DNA of 64,000 bases from Microbacterium terricola (GCF_027943945.1 NZ_AP027141.1:1488001-1552000); one strand, 5' to 3'. Shown: positions 27,747 through 36,956, numbered from the stretch's first letter. The notes: a model not told the origin generated them from the letters alone. Numbers and translations: made by a program.

Positions 27747-29270
27747 TCAGCGTCCGGCGGCGAGCAGCTCCTTCGTGAACGGATGCCGGGGGGCCGCGAA
27801 CACGGCCGCCACCGGGCCGAGTTCGACCACCGCACCGTCCTGCATCACCGCGACCTCGTCCGCGACCGACGCGACCACCTCGAGGTCGTGCGAGACGAAG
27901 AGCATCGTGAGGTCGCGCTCCTCCTGCAGTCGCCGCAGGAGCGCGAGCACCCGTTCGCGCACGGACGGATCGAGCGCGGAGACCGGCTCGTCCAGCACGA
28001 GCAGCTGCGGACCGACGGCGAGAGCGCGCGCGATCGCGGCCCGCTGCCGCTGACCGCCGGACAGCTGGGCGGGCCGGCGTCCGGCGAGGGCCGGGTCGAG
28101 ATCGACCTCCCGCAGCAGGTCCGCGACCCGCGCCTGCCGCTCGGCGGCGGGCACGCCCCCGGCCGCCAGCGCCTCGCGCAGCGAGCGTGCCACGCTCCAG
28201 CGGGGGTCGAAGGCGCCGAGGGGGTTCTGGTGCACGAACTGCACGCGACGACGCAGGGCCGCGTCGTCGCCGGCACGCCACGCGAGTCCGCCGATGCGCA
28301 CGGTTCCCGAGTCGGGCTGCTCGACGCCGACGATCATGCGGGCGAGAGTCGTCTTGCCTGAGCCGGACTCGCCGACGATCGCGAGGGTGCGGCCGCGTGC
28401 CACCTCCAGCGAGACGTCGACGACGGCGGGGCGGTCGAAGCTCTTCGAGACGCCCTGCACGCTGAGCAGCGCGTCGTCCGCGGCGGGCGCCGCTGCACGC
28501 GGCGCGTGGCGGGTCGCGTCGACCAGCATGCGCGTGTACGGATGCTGTGGATCGTCGAGGACGGCGGCGGCGGCCCCCTGCTCGACGAAGCGCCCGTCGC
28601 GCATGACGACGATCCGGTCGGCGACGCGGCGCACCGCAGCGAAGTCGTGGCTCACGAACACGACGGCGACGCCGGAGTCGGCGATCCCGCGCAGCAGGTC
28701 GAGGACGCGCGCCTGCACCGTCGCGTCCAGCGCGGTGGTCGGCTCGTCTGCGACGAGGACGGCAGGGCGACCGGCGAGGGCCGAGGCGATCAGCGCACGT
28801 TGACGCAGCCCTCCGGACAGCTCGTGCGGGCGCTGCCTGGCACGGTATGCCGGATCGGGCATGGACACGCTGGCGAGCAGCTCCTCGACGCGCTGCTCCC
28901 GTGCGGCGGGTGTGAGCTCGCGCTCGTGGAGCCGCAGCGGCTCGGCCACCTCGGCGCCGATCCGGCGCAGGGGGTCGAGCGAGACGAGGGCGTCCTGCGA
29001 CACCAGCGCGATGCGGGCACCGCGCACGCGCCGCCAGCCTGCCTCGCCCAGTGCGCCGGCGTCGGTCCCGTCGACCTCGAGCGCGTCCGCCGTCACCGCG
29101 GCTCCCGCAGGGGTCAGTCCCAGCAGAGCCCGCGCGGTGAGCGACTTGCCGGCGCCGGATTCGCCGACGATCGCCAGGCACTCGCCTGGTGCGACGGACA
29201 GGTCGACGCCGTCGACGACGACGGAGTCGCCGAAGGCGATGTGCAGATTGCGGACCCGGAGCGCCGTCAC
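27747..29270 (-). CDS. ABC transporter ATP-binding protein, tandem Dpp/Opp-type fusion (two ATPase domains)
   Basis: A 507-residue protein carrying two complete ABC ATPase domains in tandem. Walker A is GESGAGKS then GESGSGKT, the signatures are LSGGLRQRA and LSGGQRQRA, and Walker B is ADEPTTALD and LDEPVSALD. It corresponds to DppD and DppF fused, energising the two permeases encoded just upstream. The GTG start overlaps the permease stop (GTGA). Peptide or nickel is the usual cargo of the family. Confidence 0.94.
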   Translation of the reverse strand: MTALRVRNLHIAFGDSVVVDGVDLSVAPGECLAIVGESGAGKSLTARALLGLTPAGAAVTADALEVDGTDAGALGEAGWRRVRGARIALVSQDALVSLDPLRRIGAEVAEPLRLHERELTPAAREQRVEELLASVSMPDPAYRARQRPHELSGGLRQRALIASALAGRPAVLVADEPTTALDATVQARVLDLLRGIADSGVAVVFVSHDFAAVRRVADRIVVMRDGRFVEQGAAAAVLDDPQHPYTRMLVDATRHAPRAAAPAADDALLSVQGVSKSFDRPAVVDVSLEVARGRTLAIVGESGSGKTTLARMIVGVEQPDSGTVRIGGLAWRAGDDAALRRRVQFVHQNPLGAFDPRWSVARSLREALAAGGVPAAERQARVADLLREVDLDPALAGRRPAQLSGGQRQRAAIARALAVGPQLLVLDEPVSALDPSVRERVLALLRRLQEERDLTMLFVSHDLEVVASVADEVAVMQDGAVVELGPVAAVFAAPRHPFTKELLAAGR

Positions 29271-30079
29271 GACGCCGCTCCATCGGCGCGGGCGCGCAGC
29301 ATCCGTCCGACGACGGTCGCCGCGATCACGGTGAGGGTGATCGCCGCCCCCGGGAAGACCGACACCCACCACGCCTGGCCGAGCACGTTGCGTCCGCCGG
29401 CGAGCATCAGCCCCCACTCCGGCGTCGGCTCGGTGGGGCCGAGTCCGAGGAAGCTGAGCCCCGCGGCGGCGAGGATGCTGGAGCCGATGCCGATCGTCGC
29501 GAGCACGCTGAGAGCGCCGAGCACCCCGGGCAGGACATGCCGGGTTAACGCCCTGGCCGCGGGAACCCCGAGGATGCGGGCAGCCTCCACGTGCTCGGCC
29601 GTCCGGAGCGTCCGGGTCTGCGCGCGAGCGAGCCGGACGTAGACGGGCACCGCCGCGATCGTGACGGCGACGGCGACGTTCGCGGGGCCCGGACCGAGCA
29701 CCGCGACCACGACGAGGGCGACGAGGAACTCGGGGAAGGCGAGCAGGATGTCGGTGGCCCGCATCGCGGCGGTGTCGACGAGCCGCGGTGCGACCCCGGA
29801 GAGCGACCCGACGATCAGGCCCACCACGAGCGCGAGCGAGGTGGCGAGCAGGCCGATGCCGACCGACCGGGCCGCCCCGTGGATCACCCGCGCGTACACG
29901 TCCCGGCCGCTCTGGTCGGTGCCGAACGGATGGGCGGCGCTCGGGGCGCGCAGCGTCGCGGCGAGGTCGGTCTGCAGCGGGTCGGCCGACGTGAACAGGC
30001 TCGGCGCGACCGCGACCAGGCCGATCAGCCCGAGCACGGCGATCGCGAGGATCAGGAGCGCCCGCCGCCCGCGGGTCAC
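29267..30079 (-). CDS. ABC transporter permease, DppC/OppC-like
   Basis: A 270-residue inner-membrane subunit with about six helices. It has the N-terminal HPFGTDQSGRDVYARV motif of DppC-type permeases and the EAARILGVPAARAL coupling helix that contacts the ATPase. The start is the GTG at 30079, overlapping the preceding permease stop (GTGA). Confidence 0.94.
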   Translation of the reverse strand: MTRGRRALLILAIAVLGLIGLVAVAPSLFTSADPLQTDLAATLRAPSAAHPFGTDQSGRDVYARVIHGAARSVGIGLLATSLALVVGLIVGSLSGVAPRLVDTAAMRATDILLAFPEFLVALVVVAVLGPGPANVAVAVTIAAVPVYVRLARAQTRTLRTAEHVEAARILGVPAARALTRHVLPGVLGALSVLATIGIGSSILAAAGLSFLGLGPTEPTPEWGLMLAGGRNVLGQAWWVSVFPGAAITLTVIAATVVGRMLRARADGAAS

Positions 30080-31053
30080 GAGAGGCTCCGTGGCCGCGCG
30101 GGCCGCGCGGAGCGCAGCCGCGGGTCGAGCACCGGATAGAGCACCTCGACGAGCAGATTCACGATCACGAAGACGAGCGCGCTGAGCAGGATGATCCCCG
30201 TGATGACGGGCAGGTCGCGGTCGGTGATCGCGGTGAGGGTGACCCGGCCGATGCCCGGCCGGGCGAACACGGTCTCCACCAGGACGGCTCCGCCGAGCAG
30301 CGACCCGACGAAGTAGGCGGCGAGGGTCAGCGCCCCGGTCGCGCCGTGGCGCAGCGTGTGGTGGAGGGTCAGCCACGTGTGGCCGGCGCCCCGTGCGCGG
30401 ACCGTCGTGGCGAACGGCTGCCGCTCGGCCTGCACGATGCCGTCGCGCAGCACCTGGCCGAGCAGCGCGGCGACCGGCAGCGCGAGGGTCACCGCGGGCA
30501 GCACCAGCGTGGCGGGATTCCGCGAACCGGAGACCGGGAACCAGCCGAGACCGAACGCGAAGACGCTCAGCAGCACGAGCCCGATCCAGAACACCGGCGA
30601 CGAGAGCACCACCAGCTCGACCGCCGCGACGGCGGTGCGCGTCGCCGTGCCGCGGGCGAACAGCGCCACCGCGAACGCCGTCAGCGCCGCCAGCACCAGG
30701 GCGAGCGCGGTGAGCTGCAGCGTCGCGCCGAGCTGGCGGCCGATGACCTCGGTCACCGGCATCCGGAGCTGGTAGGACTCCCCCAGGTCGCCGTGCAGGA
30801 GCCGCCCGAGGTAGGCCAGGTACTGCTCGAGCGGTGGGCGATCGAGGCCGAGCTCTGCGCGGATCCCGGCCTTCACCTCCTCGCTCACCTGCGCCTGCGG
30901 GCCGAGCATGACGTCGACCGGGTCGCCCGGGATCACCCTGAGCGCGAGGAAGGCCAGCGTCGCCGCGCCCCAGAGCACCAGCAGAACGGATGCGGCGAGT
31001 CCTGCGACGCGCGTGATCACCGCGCGCGCATCGACCCGGGTGCCCTCCGTCAT
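30076..31053 (-). CDS. ABC transporter permease, DppB/OppB-like
   Basis: A 325-residue inner-membrane subunit. The N-terminal helix is followed by RVIPGDPVDVMLGP and LGLDRPPLEQYLAYLGRLL, both typical of DppB. The coupling motif is TTVRARGAGHTWL and the GRVTLTAITDRDLPVI end is characteristic. The ATG at 31053 has GGAGGA upstream. It is translated after the lipoprotein gene, with a 32-bp gap. Confidence 0.94.
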   Translation of the reverse strand: MTEGTRVDARAVITRVAGLAASVLLVLWGAATLAFLALRVIPGDPVDVMLGPQAQVSEEVKAGIRAELGLDRPPLEQYLAYLGRLLHGDLGESYQLRMPVTEVIGRQLGATLQLTALALVLAALTAFAVALFARGTATRTAVAAVELVVLSSPVFWIGLVLLSVFAFGLGWFPVSGSRNPATLVLPAVTLALPVAALLGQVLRDGIVQAERQPFATTVRARGAGHTWLTLHHTLRHGATGALTLAAYFVGSLLGGAVLVETVFARPGIGRVTLTAITDRDLPVITGIILLSALVFVIVNLLVEVLYPVLDPRLRSARPARPRSLS

Positions 31054-31085
31054 GCCGTCCTCCGTGCGCCGTGGGGCGCCGCGCG

Positions 31086-32708
31086 TCAGCCGACGGTCAC
31101 GTCGTAGAACAGGGGGCGCCCGTACAGATCGTAGGTGAGACCCGACACCGTTTCGCCGACCGCGGTGATGAGCGACGGGCTGTACAGGGGCACGATCGCG
31201 ACGTGGTCGGCGTTCCACTGCTGCACGTCGGCGTAGATCGCGTTGCGCTCGTCCGTGTCGGTGGTCGCGACGCCGCTCTCGAGCAGCGTGTCGAGCTCGG
31301 GATCGCTCACCTGCGACGCGTTCTGGAAGCCGTCGGTGTGCAGGTGGCTGCGCAGCAGGTCGGGGTCGACGCCCGAGAAGCCCCAGTCGGTCAGGTCGAA
31401 CGTCTTCGGCCCGTACTGCTCGTTGTAGGCGCCCGGTTCGAGCACCTCGCGCACGATCTCGAAGCCGACCGCCTTGAGGTCCGACTGGATGGCGTTGGCG
31501 AGAGCGGTGCGGTCGTCGGGGACCGGCGTCCAGGCGATCCAGCGGGCGCTGAGGCGCTCACCGTCCTTCACGCGGTAGCCGTCAGCATCCCGCTCGGTCC
31601 AGCCGGCCTCGTCGAGGAGCGCGTTCGCGGCGTCCTGGTCGAACTCCCACGTGCCCTCGAGCGAGGCGTCGTACCCGGGAGTGGTGGATCCGAGGATGCT
31701 CCATGCGCGCGGGAACTGGCCGTAGAAGATCTCGTCGACCGCCGTGTCGATGTCGATCGCCCGGGAGAACGCCTGCCGCACCTTCTGGTCGGCGAACACG
31801 CCGTACTTCTCGTTGAGGTACAGCGAGTAGGGCAGACCCGGGTACTCCATCGAATCGACCGTCAGCGAGTCGGGCAGCTCGGCGGCGAGGTTCGGCGGGA
31901 TGTTGCTCGCGAGATCGGCCTCGCCGCTCTCGACCACGCCCGTGCGCACCGCGGCCTCCGGCAGGATCTCGACGCGCAGCGTCTCGAACTTCGGCGCACC
32001 CTGCCCATCGGGACCCCACGCGTAGTCGTCGTTGCGCGTGTAGACGATCTCCTGATCGGGCGTGTAGTCGGTGAGCTCGAACGGGCCCGTGCCGACCGTG
32101 ATGCCCGGTCCGCCGGCCTTCAGCTCATCGGCGGACTCGGCGAGGACGGCCGGCGAGTAGAACCCGAGCAGCGCGGTCGACGCCGCCTGCAGGAACGGTG
32201 CGTACGGCTGGGTGAACTCGACCGTGACGGTGTGCTCGTCGACGACCTCGGTGCCCGCGTAGAACTCCCCGCCGAGCATGCTCGCCGCCTGCGCCGAAGC
32301 GGTCTCCGGGTCGGCGATGCGGTCGAAGTTCGCCTTCACCGCGGCGGCGTCGAACGCCTCGCCGTCATGGAAGGTCACATCGTCGCGCAGGTGGAACGTG
32401 TAGCTGGTGCCCCCGCCCTCGACATCCCACGATTCCGCGAGCCACGGCGAGAACGTGCCGTCGGCCTCCTGGAAGACGAGGGAGTCGAGCACCGCGCGCT
32501 GGACCATCGCGGAGACGTCGAGCTGGCTGGTCTGCGGGTCCATGTGCCCTGCGGAGAGGTTCGCCCCCTCGATCGCCCACACGACTTCGCCGTCGAGGTC
32601 GGCCGTCGGCTCGCCGGTGCCCGAGCCCGCGCACGCGCTCAGGGCGAGGGCGGTGGAGACGGCCAGGGCGACCGCGGCGACGGCGCGCGGGGTGTGCGGA
32701 GCAGGCAT
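31086..32708 (-). CDS. ABC transporter substrate-binding lipoprotein (SBP_bac_5 family)
   Basis: A 540-residue extracellular solute-binding lipoprotein. The signal peptide ends in the lipobox LSAC (Cys26), so the protein is lipid-anchored outside the membrane. The mature part shows the family-5 pattern (ESWDVEGGGTSYTFHLRDDVTFHDG, VKANFDRIADPE, TGPFELTDY). The cargo is probably an oligopeptide but is not determined. It is the first gene of the four-gene importer and has its own promoter and a GAGGA ribosome site. Confidence 0.94.
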   Translation of the reverse strand: MPAPHTPRAVAAVALAVSTALALSACAGSGTGEPTADLDGEVVWAIEGANLSAGHMDPQTSQLDVSAMVQRAVLDSLVFQEADGTFSPWLAESWDVEGGGTSYTFHLRDDVTFHDGEAFDAAAVKANFDRIADPETASAQAASMLGGEFYAGTEVVDEHTVTVEFTQPYAPFLQAASTALLGFYSPAVLAESADELKAGGPGITVGTGPFELTDYTPDQEIVYTRNDDYAWGPDGQGAPKFETLRVEILPEAAVRTGVVESGEADLASNIPPNLAAELPDSLTVDSMEYPGLPYSLYLNEKYGVFADQKVRQAFSRAIDIDTAVDEIFYGQFPRAWSILGSTTPGYDASLEGTWEFDQDAANALLDEAGWTERDADGYRVKDGERLSARWIAWTPVPDDRTALANAIQSDLKAVGFEIVREVLEPGAYNEQYGPKTFDLTDWGFSGVDPDLLRSHLHTDGFQNASQVSDPELDTLLESGVATTDTDERNAIYADVQQWNADHVAIVPLYSPSLITAVGETVSGLTYDLYGRPLFYDVTVG

Positions 32709-32746
32709 GGGTGTCCTCGGGATGCTGTGACAGGGGATGCTCTCAC

Positions 32747-32752
32747 GCTACC
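32747..32752 (-). promoter_or_regulatory. -10 box TAGCGT of the ABC importer operon
   Basis: TAGCGT lies about 38 nt before the ATG of the binding protein, leaving a short leader with GAGGA. This differs from the leaderless genes elsewhere in the window. Confidence 0.5.
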
Positions 32753-32814
32753 CGATTTCTGTACCCCGTCGATCAATGCCACCAGAAGGGTTTGGCTCCC
32801 TCCCTTCTCCCTCC

Positions 32815-32906
32815 CCTTGTCGCGAGATAAGGAAATGTCGCCGGGCCAGGAACGGTATTGGCAAACCCCTCCTCCTCACATGCCTTCTCCTTGTCTCGCA
32901 ACCAAG
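32815..32906. repeat. Imperfect palindromic repeat unit, left of the DUF559 gene
   Basis: Two inverted arms, CCTTGTCGCGAGATAAGG plus AAATG (32815-32837) and CATGCCTTCTCCTTGTCTCG plus CAACCAAG (32879-32906), share the word CTTGTCTCGC with each other and with the unit at 33901-33990. The inner sequence is not conserved between units. It looks like a short interspersed palindromic repeat. Confidence 0.7.
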
Positions 32907-32910
32907 ACCG

Positions 32911-33798
32911 CTACTCCCCGGCCTGGTGCAGACCACGGGCGATCGCGCCCATGACGAGATCCTGCACCTCGTGCCAGCGGTGGATGATCTGCTCGTAGCC
33001 CACCCGGATCACGTGGTAGCCCATCAGCATGAGCTCCGCGTCATGTCTGATGTCCGAGGTCCGCTGGGCGCCGACATGATGACCGCCGTCGATCTGGACG
33101 ATCAGCCGGTCGCCGACGAGCGTGTCGACCCTGTGTCCGCTGATCCAGATCTGGATCCGGATCGGCACGCGCAGCCATGCCAGACGGATGCGGAAGATCG
33201 TCTCGAGACCGGAATCGGCGAACGGCGTGGCTGCATCGAGCAGAGCGCGAGCCCGCGCCGGCAACGGCAGCGTGGCGAGTGCGGAGGTTGAGACGAGCTC
33301 GTGACGGATCGCCGATTCCCACATCGCCAGCGCCGTCTCGAACGGCTGGCACGTCGCCGCCAGACACAGCACGTTCTCAATCGGATCGACCAGTGCGTGA
33401 GGGTGCCGCGGCACGACGGGTGCGCCCCAGTGCAGATGTCCCGCAGCCTCGATGTGGGCCGAGTGGGCAGGGACGGCGACGTGGCGCTCCGTGGCGGGCA
33501 GCGTCCACACGCCACGACGGCGCGCCTGCGTCACACACGTCAGAATGACGCCATCGGATGCTGCGGCCTTCAGCTCCGGATCTGCACCGGGCAGAGCGAT
33601 CCAGACACGACGCAGGCGCTCCAGCATCCCGCCATCCACAGCCGCGCGAACTGCGCGATCGCTGAAACCTCTGGCGCGCAGCGCACTCGAACGGACCACG
33701 CCGCCTTGGTCGTCGACGAAACTCAGGATTCTCGCGAGACGTGCATCGGCGCCATCGGGCTGCCGCGCCGTCATCCAGTCCCGGGTGATGACATCCAT
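32911..33798 (-). CDS. DUF559 (Vsr-like endonuclease fold) protein with AbiEi-type N-terminal domain
   Basis: A 295-residue protein. The N-terminal part (about 15-65) resembles the winged helix of AbiEi-type antitoxins (LSFVDDQGGVVRSSALRARG, RLRRVWIA). The C-terminal part (about 215-290) is DUF559, a PD-(D/E)xK-like fold: VDTLVGDRLIVQIDGGHH, then DIRHDAELMLMGYHVIRV. The usual acidic residue before IDG is Gln here, which also occurs in related actinobacterial copies, so activity is uncertain. No partner toxin gene is adjacent. The gene is framed on both sides by palindromic repeat units, suggesting a movable or variable cassette. The frame stays open upstream, but that part lies in the repeat and is not coding. 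Confidence 0.8.
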   Translation of the reverse strand: MDVITRDWMTARQPDGADARLARILSFVDDQGGVVRSSALRARGFSDRAVRAAVDGGMLERLRRVWIALPGADPELKAAASDGVILTCVTQARRRGVWTLPATERHVAVPAHSAHIEAAGHLHWGAPVVPRHPHALVDPIENVLCLAATCQPFETALAMWESAIRHELVSTSALATLPLPARARALLDAATPFADSGLETIFRIRLAWLRVPIRIQIWISGHRVDTLVGDRLIVQIDGGHHVGAQRTSDIRHDAELMLMGYHVIRVGYEQIIHRWHEVQDLVMGAIARGLHQAGE

Positions 33799-33900
33799 CG
33801 TGCGATGCTCGCGGCGACCGACGGGGCGTGGAGGTCCCCGCGCCCAACACGGGGACCGTCGGCGGCAACCTCGCGCTGGGGAGGAATCGCGCCGCCCGCA

Positions 33901-33990
33901 TCGTCCGCGAGACAAGGAGATGCCACGACCGGAGGTGCGTTCACCCGGGCGCGAGACCTCCCGTGGCCCCATTTCCTTGTCTCGCGACGA
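33901..33990. repeat. Imperfect palindromic repeat unit, right of the DUF559 gene
   Basis: Arms TCGTCCGCGAGACAAGGAGA plus TGCCAC (33901-33926) and GTGGCCCCATTTCCTTGTCT plus CGCGACGA (33963-33990) are inverted copies. Inner matching words GGAGGT (33931-33936) and ACCTCC (33956-33961) extend the fold, so the whole 90 bp can form one long hairpin. The arms carry the same GCGAGACAAGGARATG word as the left unit. Confidence 0.8.
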
Positions 33991-34033
33991 GGGGCGGTGG
34001 TGGTGCGACCTGAAGCCGGTGCCGCGGCCACGA

Positions 34034-34039
34034 TAGAAT
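34034..34039 (+). promoter_or_regulatory. -10 box TAGAAT of valS
   Basis: TAGAAT lies 60 bp before the valS ATG, giving a leader of about 54 nt with AGGAGA; the -35 match is weak. No T-box motif is seen. Confidence 0.5.
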
Positions 34040-34099
34040 TGCCGCACACCCACACTCAGGCACGCTCACACAGTGCCGCACATATTCAGGAGACCCCTC

Positions 34100-36679
34100 A
34101 TGGCCGACGCGCAGATTCCCGACAAGCCCGCCCTCGAGGGTCTCGAAACCAAGTGGGATGCCGCCTGGGGCGCGCAGGGCACGTACCTGTTCGACCGGGC
34201 AGCCGCCGCCGAGCGCGGCCGCGGCGGAGTGTTCTCCGTGGACACTCCCCCGCCGACGGCGTCGGGCTCCCTCCACATCGGGCACGTGTTCTCGTTCACC
34301 CACACCGATCTGAAGGTGCGGTTCGAGCGGATGCGGGGCAAGACCGTGTTCTACCCGATGGGGTGGGACGACAACGGGCTGCCGACCGAGCGCCGCGTGC
34401 AGAACTACTACGGGGTCCGCTGCGACCCGTCGCTGCCGTACGACGCCGACTTCACGCCCCCGTTCGAGGGCGGCGACAACAAGTCCAGCAAGGCCGCCGA
34501 CCAGGTGCCGATCAGCCGTCGCAACTTCATCGAGCTGTGCGAGCGTCTGACCGTCGAGGACGAGAAGCACTTCGAGGCGCTGTTCCGCCAGCTCGGCCTC
34601 AGCGTCGACTGGACCCAGACATACCGCACGATCTCCGACGACACGATCCGCACCAGCCAGCTGGCGTTCCTGCGCAACTTCGACCGCGGCGAGGCGTACC
34701 AGGCGATGGCGCCGACGCTGTGGGACATCGACTTCCGCTCGGCGATCGCCCAGGCCGAGCTCGAGGACCGCGACCAGCCGGCGGCCTACCACCGCGTCGC
34801 TTTCCACCGGACCGACGGCTCCGGCGACATCCACATCGAGACGACCCGTCCCGAGCTCCTCGCTGCCTGCGTCGCCCTCGTGGCCCACCCTGACGACGAG
34901 CGCTACCAGGCCTCGTTCGGCACCACGGTGCGCACCCCGCTCTTCGACGTCGAGGTGCCGGTGCTCGCGCATCCGCTCGCCCAGCAGGACAAGGGATCGG
35001 GCATCGCCATGATCTGCACCTTCGGCGACGTCACCGACATCATCTGGTGGCGCGAGCTCGATCTGCCGAACCGCACGATCCTCGGCCAGGACGGCCGCGT
35101 GATCGCCGACGCGCCCGACGTGATCACGACGGATGCTGCCAAGGCCGCGTACGCCGAACTCGCCGGCAAGACGGTGTTCAGCGCCAAGAAGCGCATCGTC
35201 GAGCTGCTGCAGGAGTCGGGCGAGCTGATCGGCGACCCGAAGCCCTTCACCCACCCGGTGAAGTTCTACGAGAAGGGCGACCGCCCGCTCGAGATCGTGT
35301 CGACCCGTCAGTGGTACATCCGCAACGGCGCGCGCGACACCGACCTCCGTGACCGGCTCGTCGAGCTCGGCAAGGGCATGGGCTGGCACCCCGACTTCAT
35401 GCGCGTGCGCTACGAGAACTGGGTCGGCGGCCTCACCGGCGACTGGCTCGTGTCGCGGCAGCGGTTCTTCGGCGTGCCGATCCCGGTCTGGTATGCCCTC
35501 GACGAGAACGGCGAGCGTGACTACGAGCGCGTGCTCACGCCGGACCTCGCCCTGCTTCCCGTCGACCCCACGACCGACGTGCCGGCCGGCTACACCGCCG
35601 AGCAGCGCGGCGTGCCCGGCGGCTTCGACGGTGAGAAGGACATCTTCGACACCTGGGCTACGTCGTCGCTCACGCCGCAGCTCGCCGGCGGCTGGGAGCG
35701 CGACCCGGAGCTCTGGAACCTGGTCGCCCCGTTCGACCTGCGCCCGCAGGGCCAGGACATCATCCGCACGTGGCTGTTCTCCACGATGCTGCGCAGCGCC
35801 CTCGAGGACGGCAGGGCACCGTGGACCGACGCGGCCATCTCCGGCTTCATCGTCGACCCGGACCGCAAGAAGATGTCCAAGTCGAAGGGCAACGTCGTCA
35901 CCCCGGCCGACATCCTCGCGCAGCACGGCACCGACGCGGTGCGGTACTGGGCCGCGTCGAGCCGCCTCGGCGCGGATGCCGCGTTCGACCCGCAGAACCC
36001 GACCCAGGTCAAGATCGGTCGTCGCCTCGCGATCAAGGTGCTCAACGCCGCGAAGTTCGTGCTGTCGTTCCCCGTCCCCGAGGGTGCGGAGATCACGCAC
36101 GCCATCGACGCGTCGATGCTCGCCACGCTCGACCAGGTCGTCCGCGACGCCACGCGCGCGTACGAGGCCTACGACCACGCCCGCGCGCTCGAGGTGACCG
36201 AGTCGTTCTTCTGGACCTTCTGCGACGACTACCTCGAACTGGTCAAGGAGCGCGCCTACAACCAGACCGACGTCGGACAGGCGTCCGCGGCGCTCGCCCT
36301 GCGCACCGCGCTGTCGACGCTGCTGCGCCTGCTCGCACCGGTGCTCGCCTTCGCGGCCGAGGAGTCGTGGTCCTGGTTCGAGGAGGGCTCGGTGCACACG
36401 GCATCGTGGCCCGAGCCGCTCGGCATCGAGGGCGACCCCGCCGTGCTGTCGACCGTGAGCGGCGCCCTCATCGGCGTCCGCCGCGCCAAGACTGAGGCGA
36501 AGGCCTCGCAGAAGACGCCGGTGACGCGTCTGACCCTGGCCGCTGACCCGGCCACGATCGCGGCCGTGCAGCTCGCGGAGGGCGACCTGAAGGCCGTCGG
36601 CCGGATCGCTGAGATCGAGTACGCCGCAGCCGACACGCTGACGGTGTCCGGCGTCGAGCTCGCTCCGCAGGAGGTCTGA
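34100..36679 (+). CDS. valS: Valine--tRNA ligase, archaeal-like type
   Basis: An 859-residue class I synthetase. HIGH is at 59-62 (GSLHIGHVFSFTHTD), followed by MGWDDNGLPTERRVQNYYG, with [10 protein letters not shown] near residue 591. GWDDNGLPTERR and the lack of the C-terminal coiled-coil place it with the archaeal/Rickettsia-like ValRS group rather than the common bacterial form, which has PGxDHAGIATQ. This type occurs in several actinobacteria. The ATG at 34100 is set by the AGGAGA ribosome site. It is followed by an 82-residue small protein one base after the stop. Confidence 0.95.
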   Translation: MADAQIPDKPALEGLETKWDAAWGAQGTYLFDRAAAAERGRGGVFSVDTPPPTASGSLHIGHVFSFTHTDLKVRFERMRGKTVFYPMGWDDNGLPTERRVQNYYGVRCDPSLPYDADFTPPFEGGDNKSSKAADQVPISRRNFIELCERLTVEDEKHFEALFRQLGLSVDWTQTYRTISDDTIRTSQLAFLRNFDRGEAYQAMAPTLWDIDFRSAIAQAELEDRDQPAAYHRVAFHRTDGSGDIHIETTRPELLAACVALVAHPDDERYQASFGTTVRTPLFDVEVPVLAHPLAQQDKGSGIAMICTFGDVTDIIWWRELDLPNRTILGQDGRVIADAPDVITTDAAKAAYAELAGKTVFSAKKRIVELLQESGELIGDPKPFTHPVKFYEKGDRPLEIVSTRQWYIRNGARDTDLRDRLVELGKGMGWHPDFMRVRYENWVGGLTGDWLVSRQRFFGVPIPVWYALDENGERDYERVLTPDLALLPVDPTTDVPAGYTAEQRGVPGGFDGEKDIFDTWATSSLTPQLAGGWERDPELWNLVAPFDLRPQGQDIIRTWLFSTMLRSALEDGRAPWTDAAISGFIVDPDRKKMSKSKGNVVTPADILAQHGTDAVRYWAASSRLGADAAFDPQNPTQVKIGRRLAIKVLNAAKFVLSFPVPEGAEITHAIDASMLATLDQVVRDATRAYEAYDHARALEVTESFFWTFCDDYLELVKERAYNQTDVGQASAALALRTALSTLLRLLAPVLAFAAEESWSWFEEGSVHTASWPEPLGIEGDPAVLSTVSGALIGVRRAKTEAKASQKTPVTRLTLAADPATIAAVQLAEGDLKAVGRIAEIEYAAADTLTVSGVELAPQEV

Positions 36680-36680
36680 C

Positions 36681-36929
36681 ATGCAGCTCGGAACGCGTTG
36701 GACCTCGGGCGACGTGCCGCCCGCCGCGGTGCCCGCGGAGCTTCATCAAGCGATCGGCGACGTGGATGCTGCCATCCCCGGCGACCAGCTCGGCCAGCCG
36801 CGCCCGCGCTGGACGCTCACCTGGCTGGAGGGCAAGCCGATCGCCGAGCTCGACACCGGGGTGATCGTCAGCATCGACGCGACCGGCCGTCCCGTGGTGC
36901 GGCACGACATCGACGACGAGTTCGGGTAA
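36681..36929 (+). CDS. Small conserved-type protein of unknown function downstream of valS
   Basis: An 82-residue protein (MQLGTRWTSGDVPPAAVPAE..., WTLTWLEGKPIAELDTG, ending RHDIDDEFG) starting one base after the valS stop, so it is probably cotranslated with valS. It looks like a small beta-rich domain and has no membrane segment or known motif. The coding style (G/C third positions) matches valS. Confidence 0.7.
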   Translation: MQLGTRWTSGDVPPAAVPAELHQAIGDVDAAIPGDQLGQPRPRWTLTWLEGKPIAELDTGVIVSIDATGRPVVRHDIDDEFG

Positions 36930-36956
36930 GCCAAGCCCCGGACGGATGCCGGACCG

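Larger units (their letters stand above)
33799..34099. other. 301-bp gene-free gap: palindromic repeat and valS promoter
   Basis: Nothing in this gap looks coding. It holds the repeat unit at 33901-33990, the valS promoter near 34034 and the valS ribosome site at 34088-34093. The DUF559 start is at its left edge, with no clear -10 box. Confidence 0.7.

Noticed and set aside
32911..33798. Toxin-antitoxin pair based on the AbiEi-like N-terminus
   Set aside because: No nucleotidyltransferase-type toxin gene is adjacent, and the C-terminal DUF559 domain makes this a single-gene family common in actinobacteria.
33799..34053. Upstream extension of the DUF559 frame to a 380-codon protein
   Set aside because: The extra 85 codons translate the palindromic repeat and read as Arg/Ser-rich noise. 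The AbiEi-like domain begins just after the ATG at 33798.
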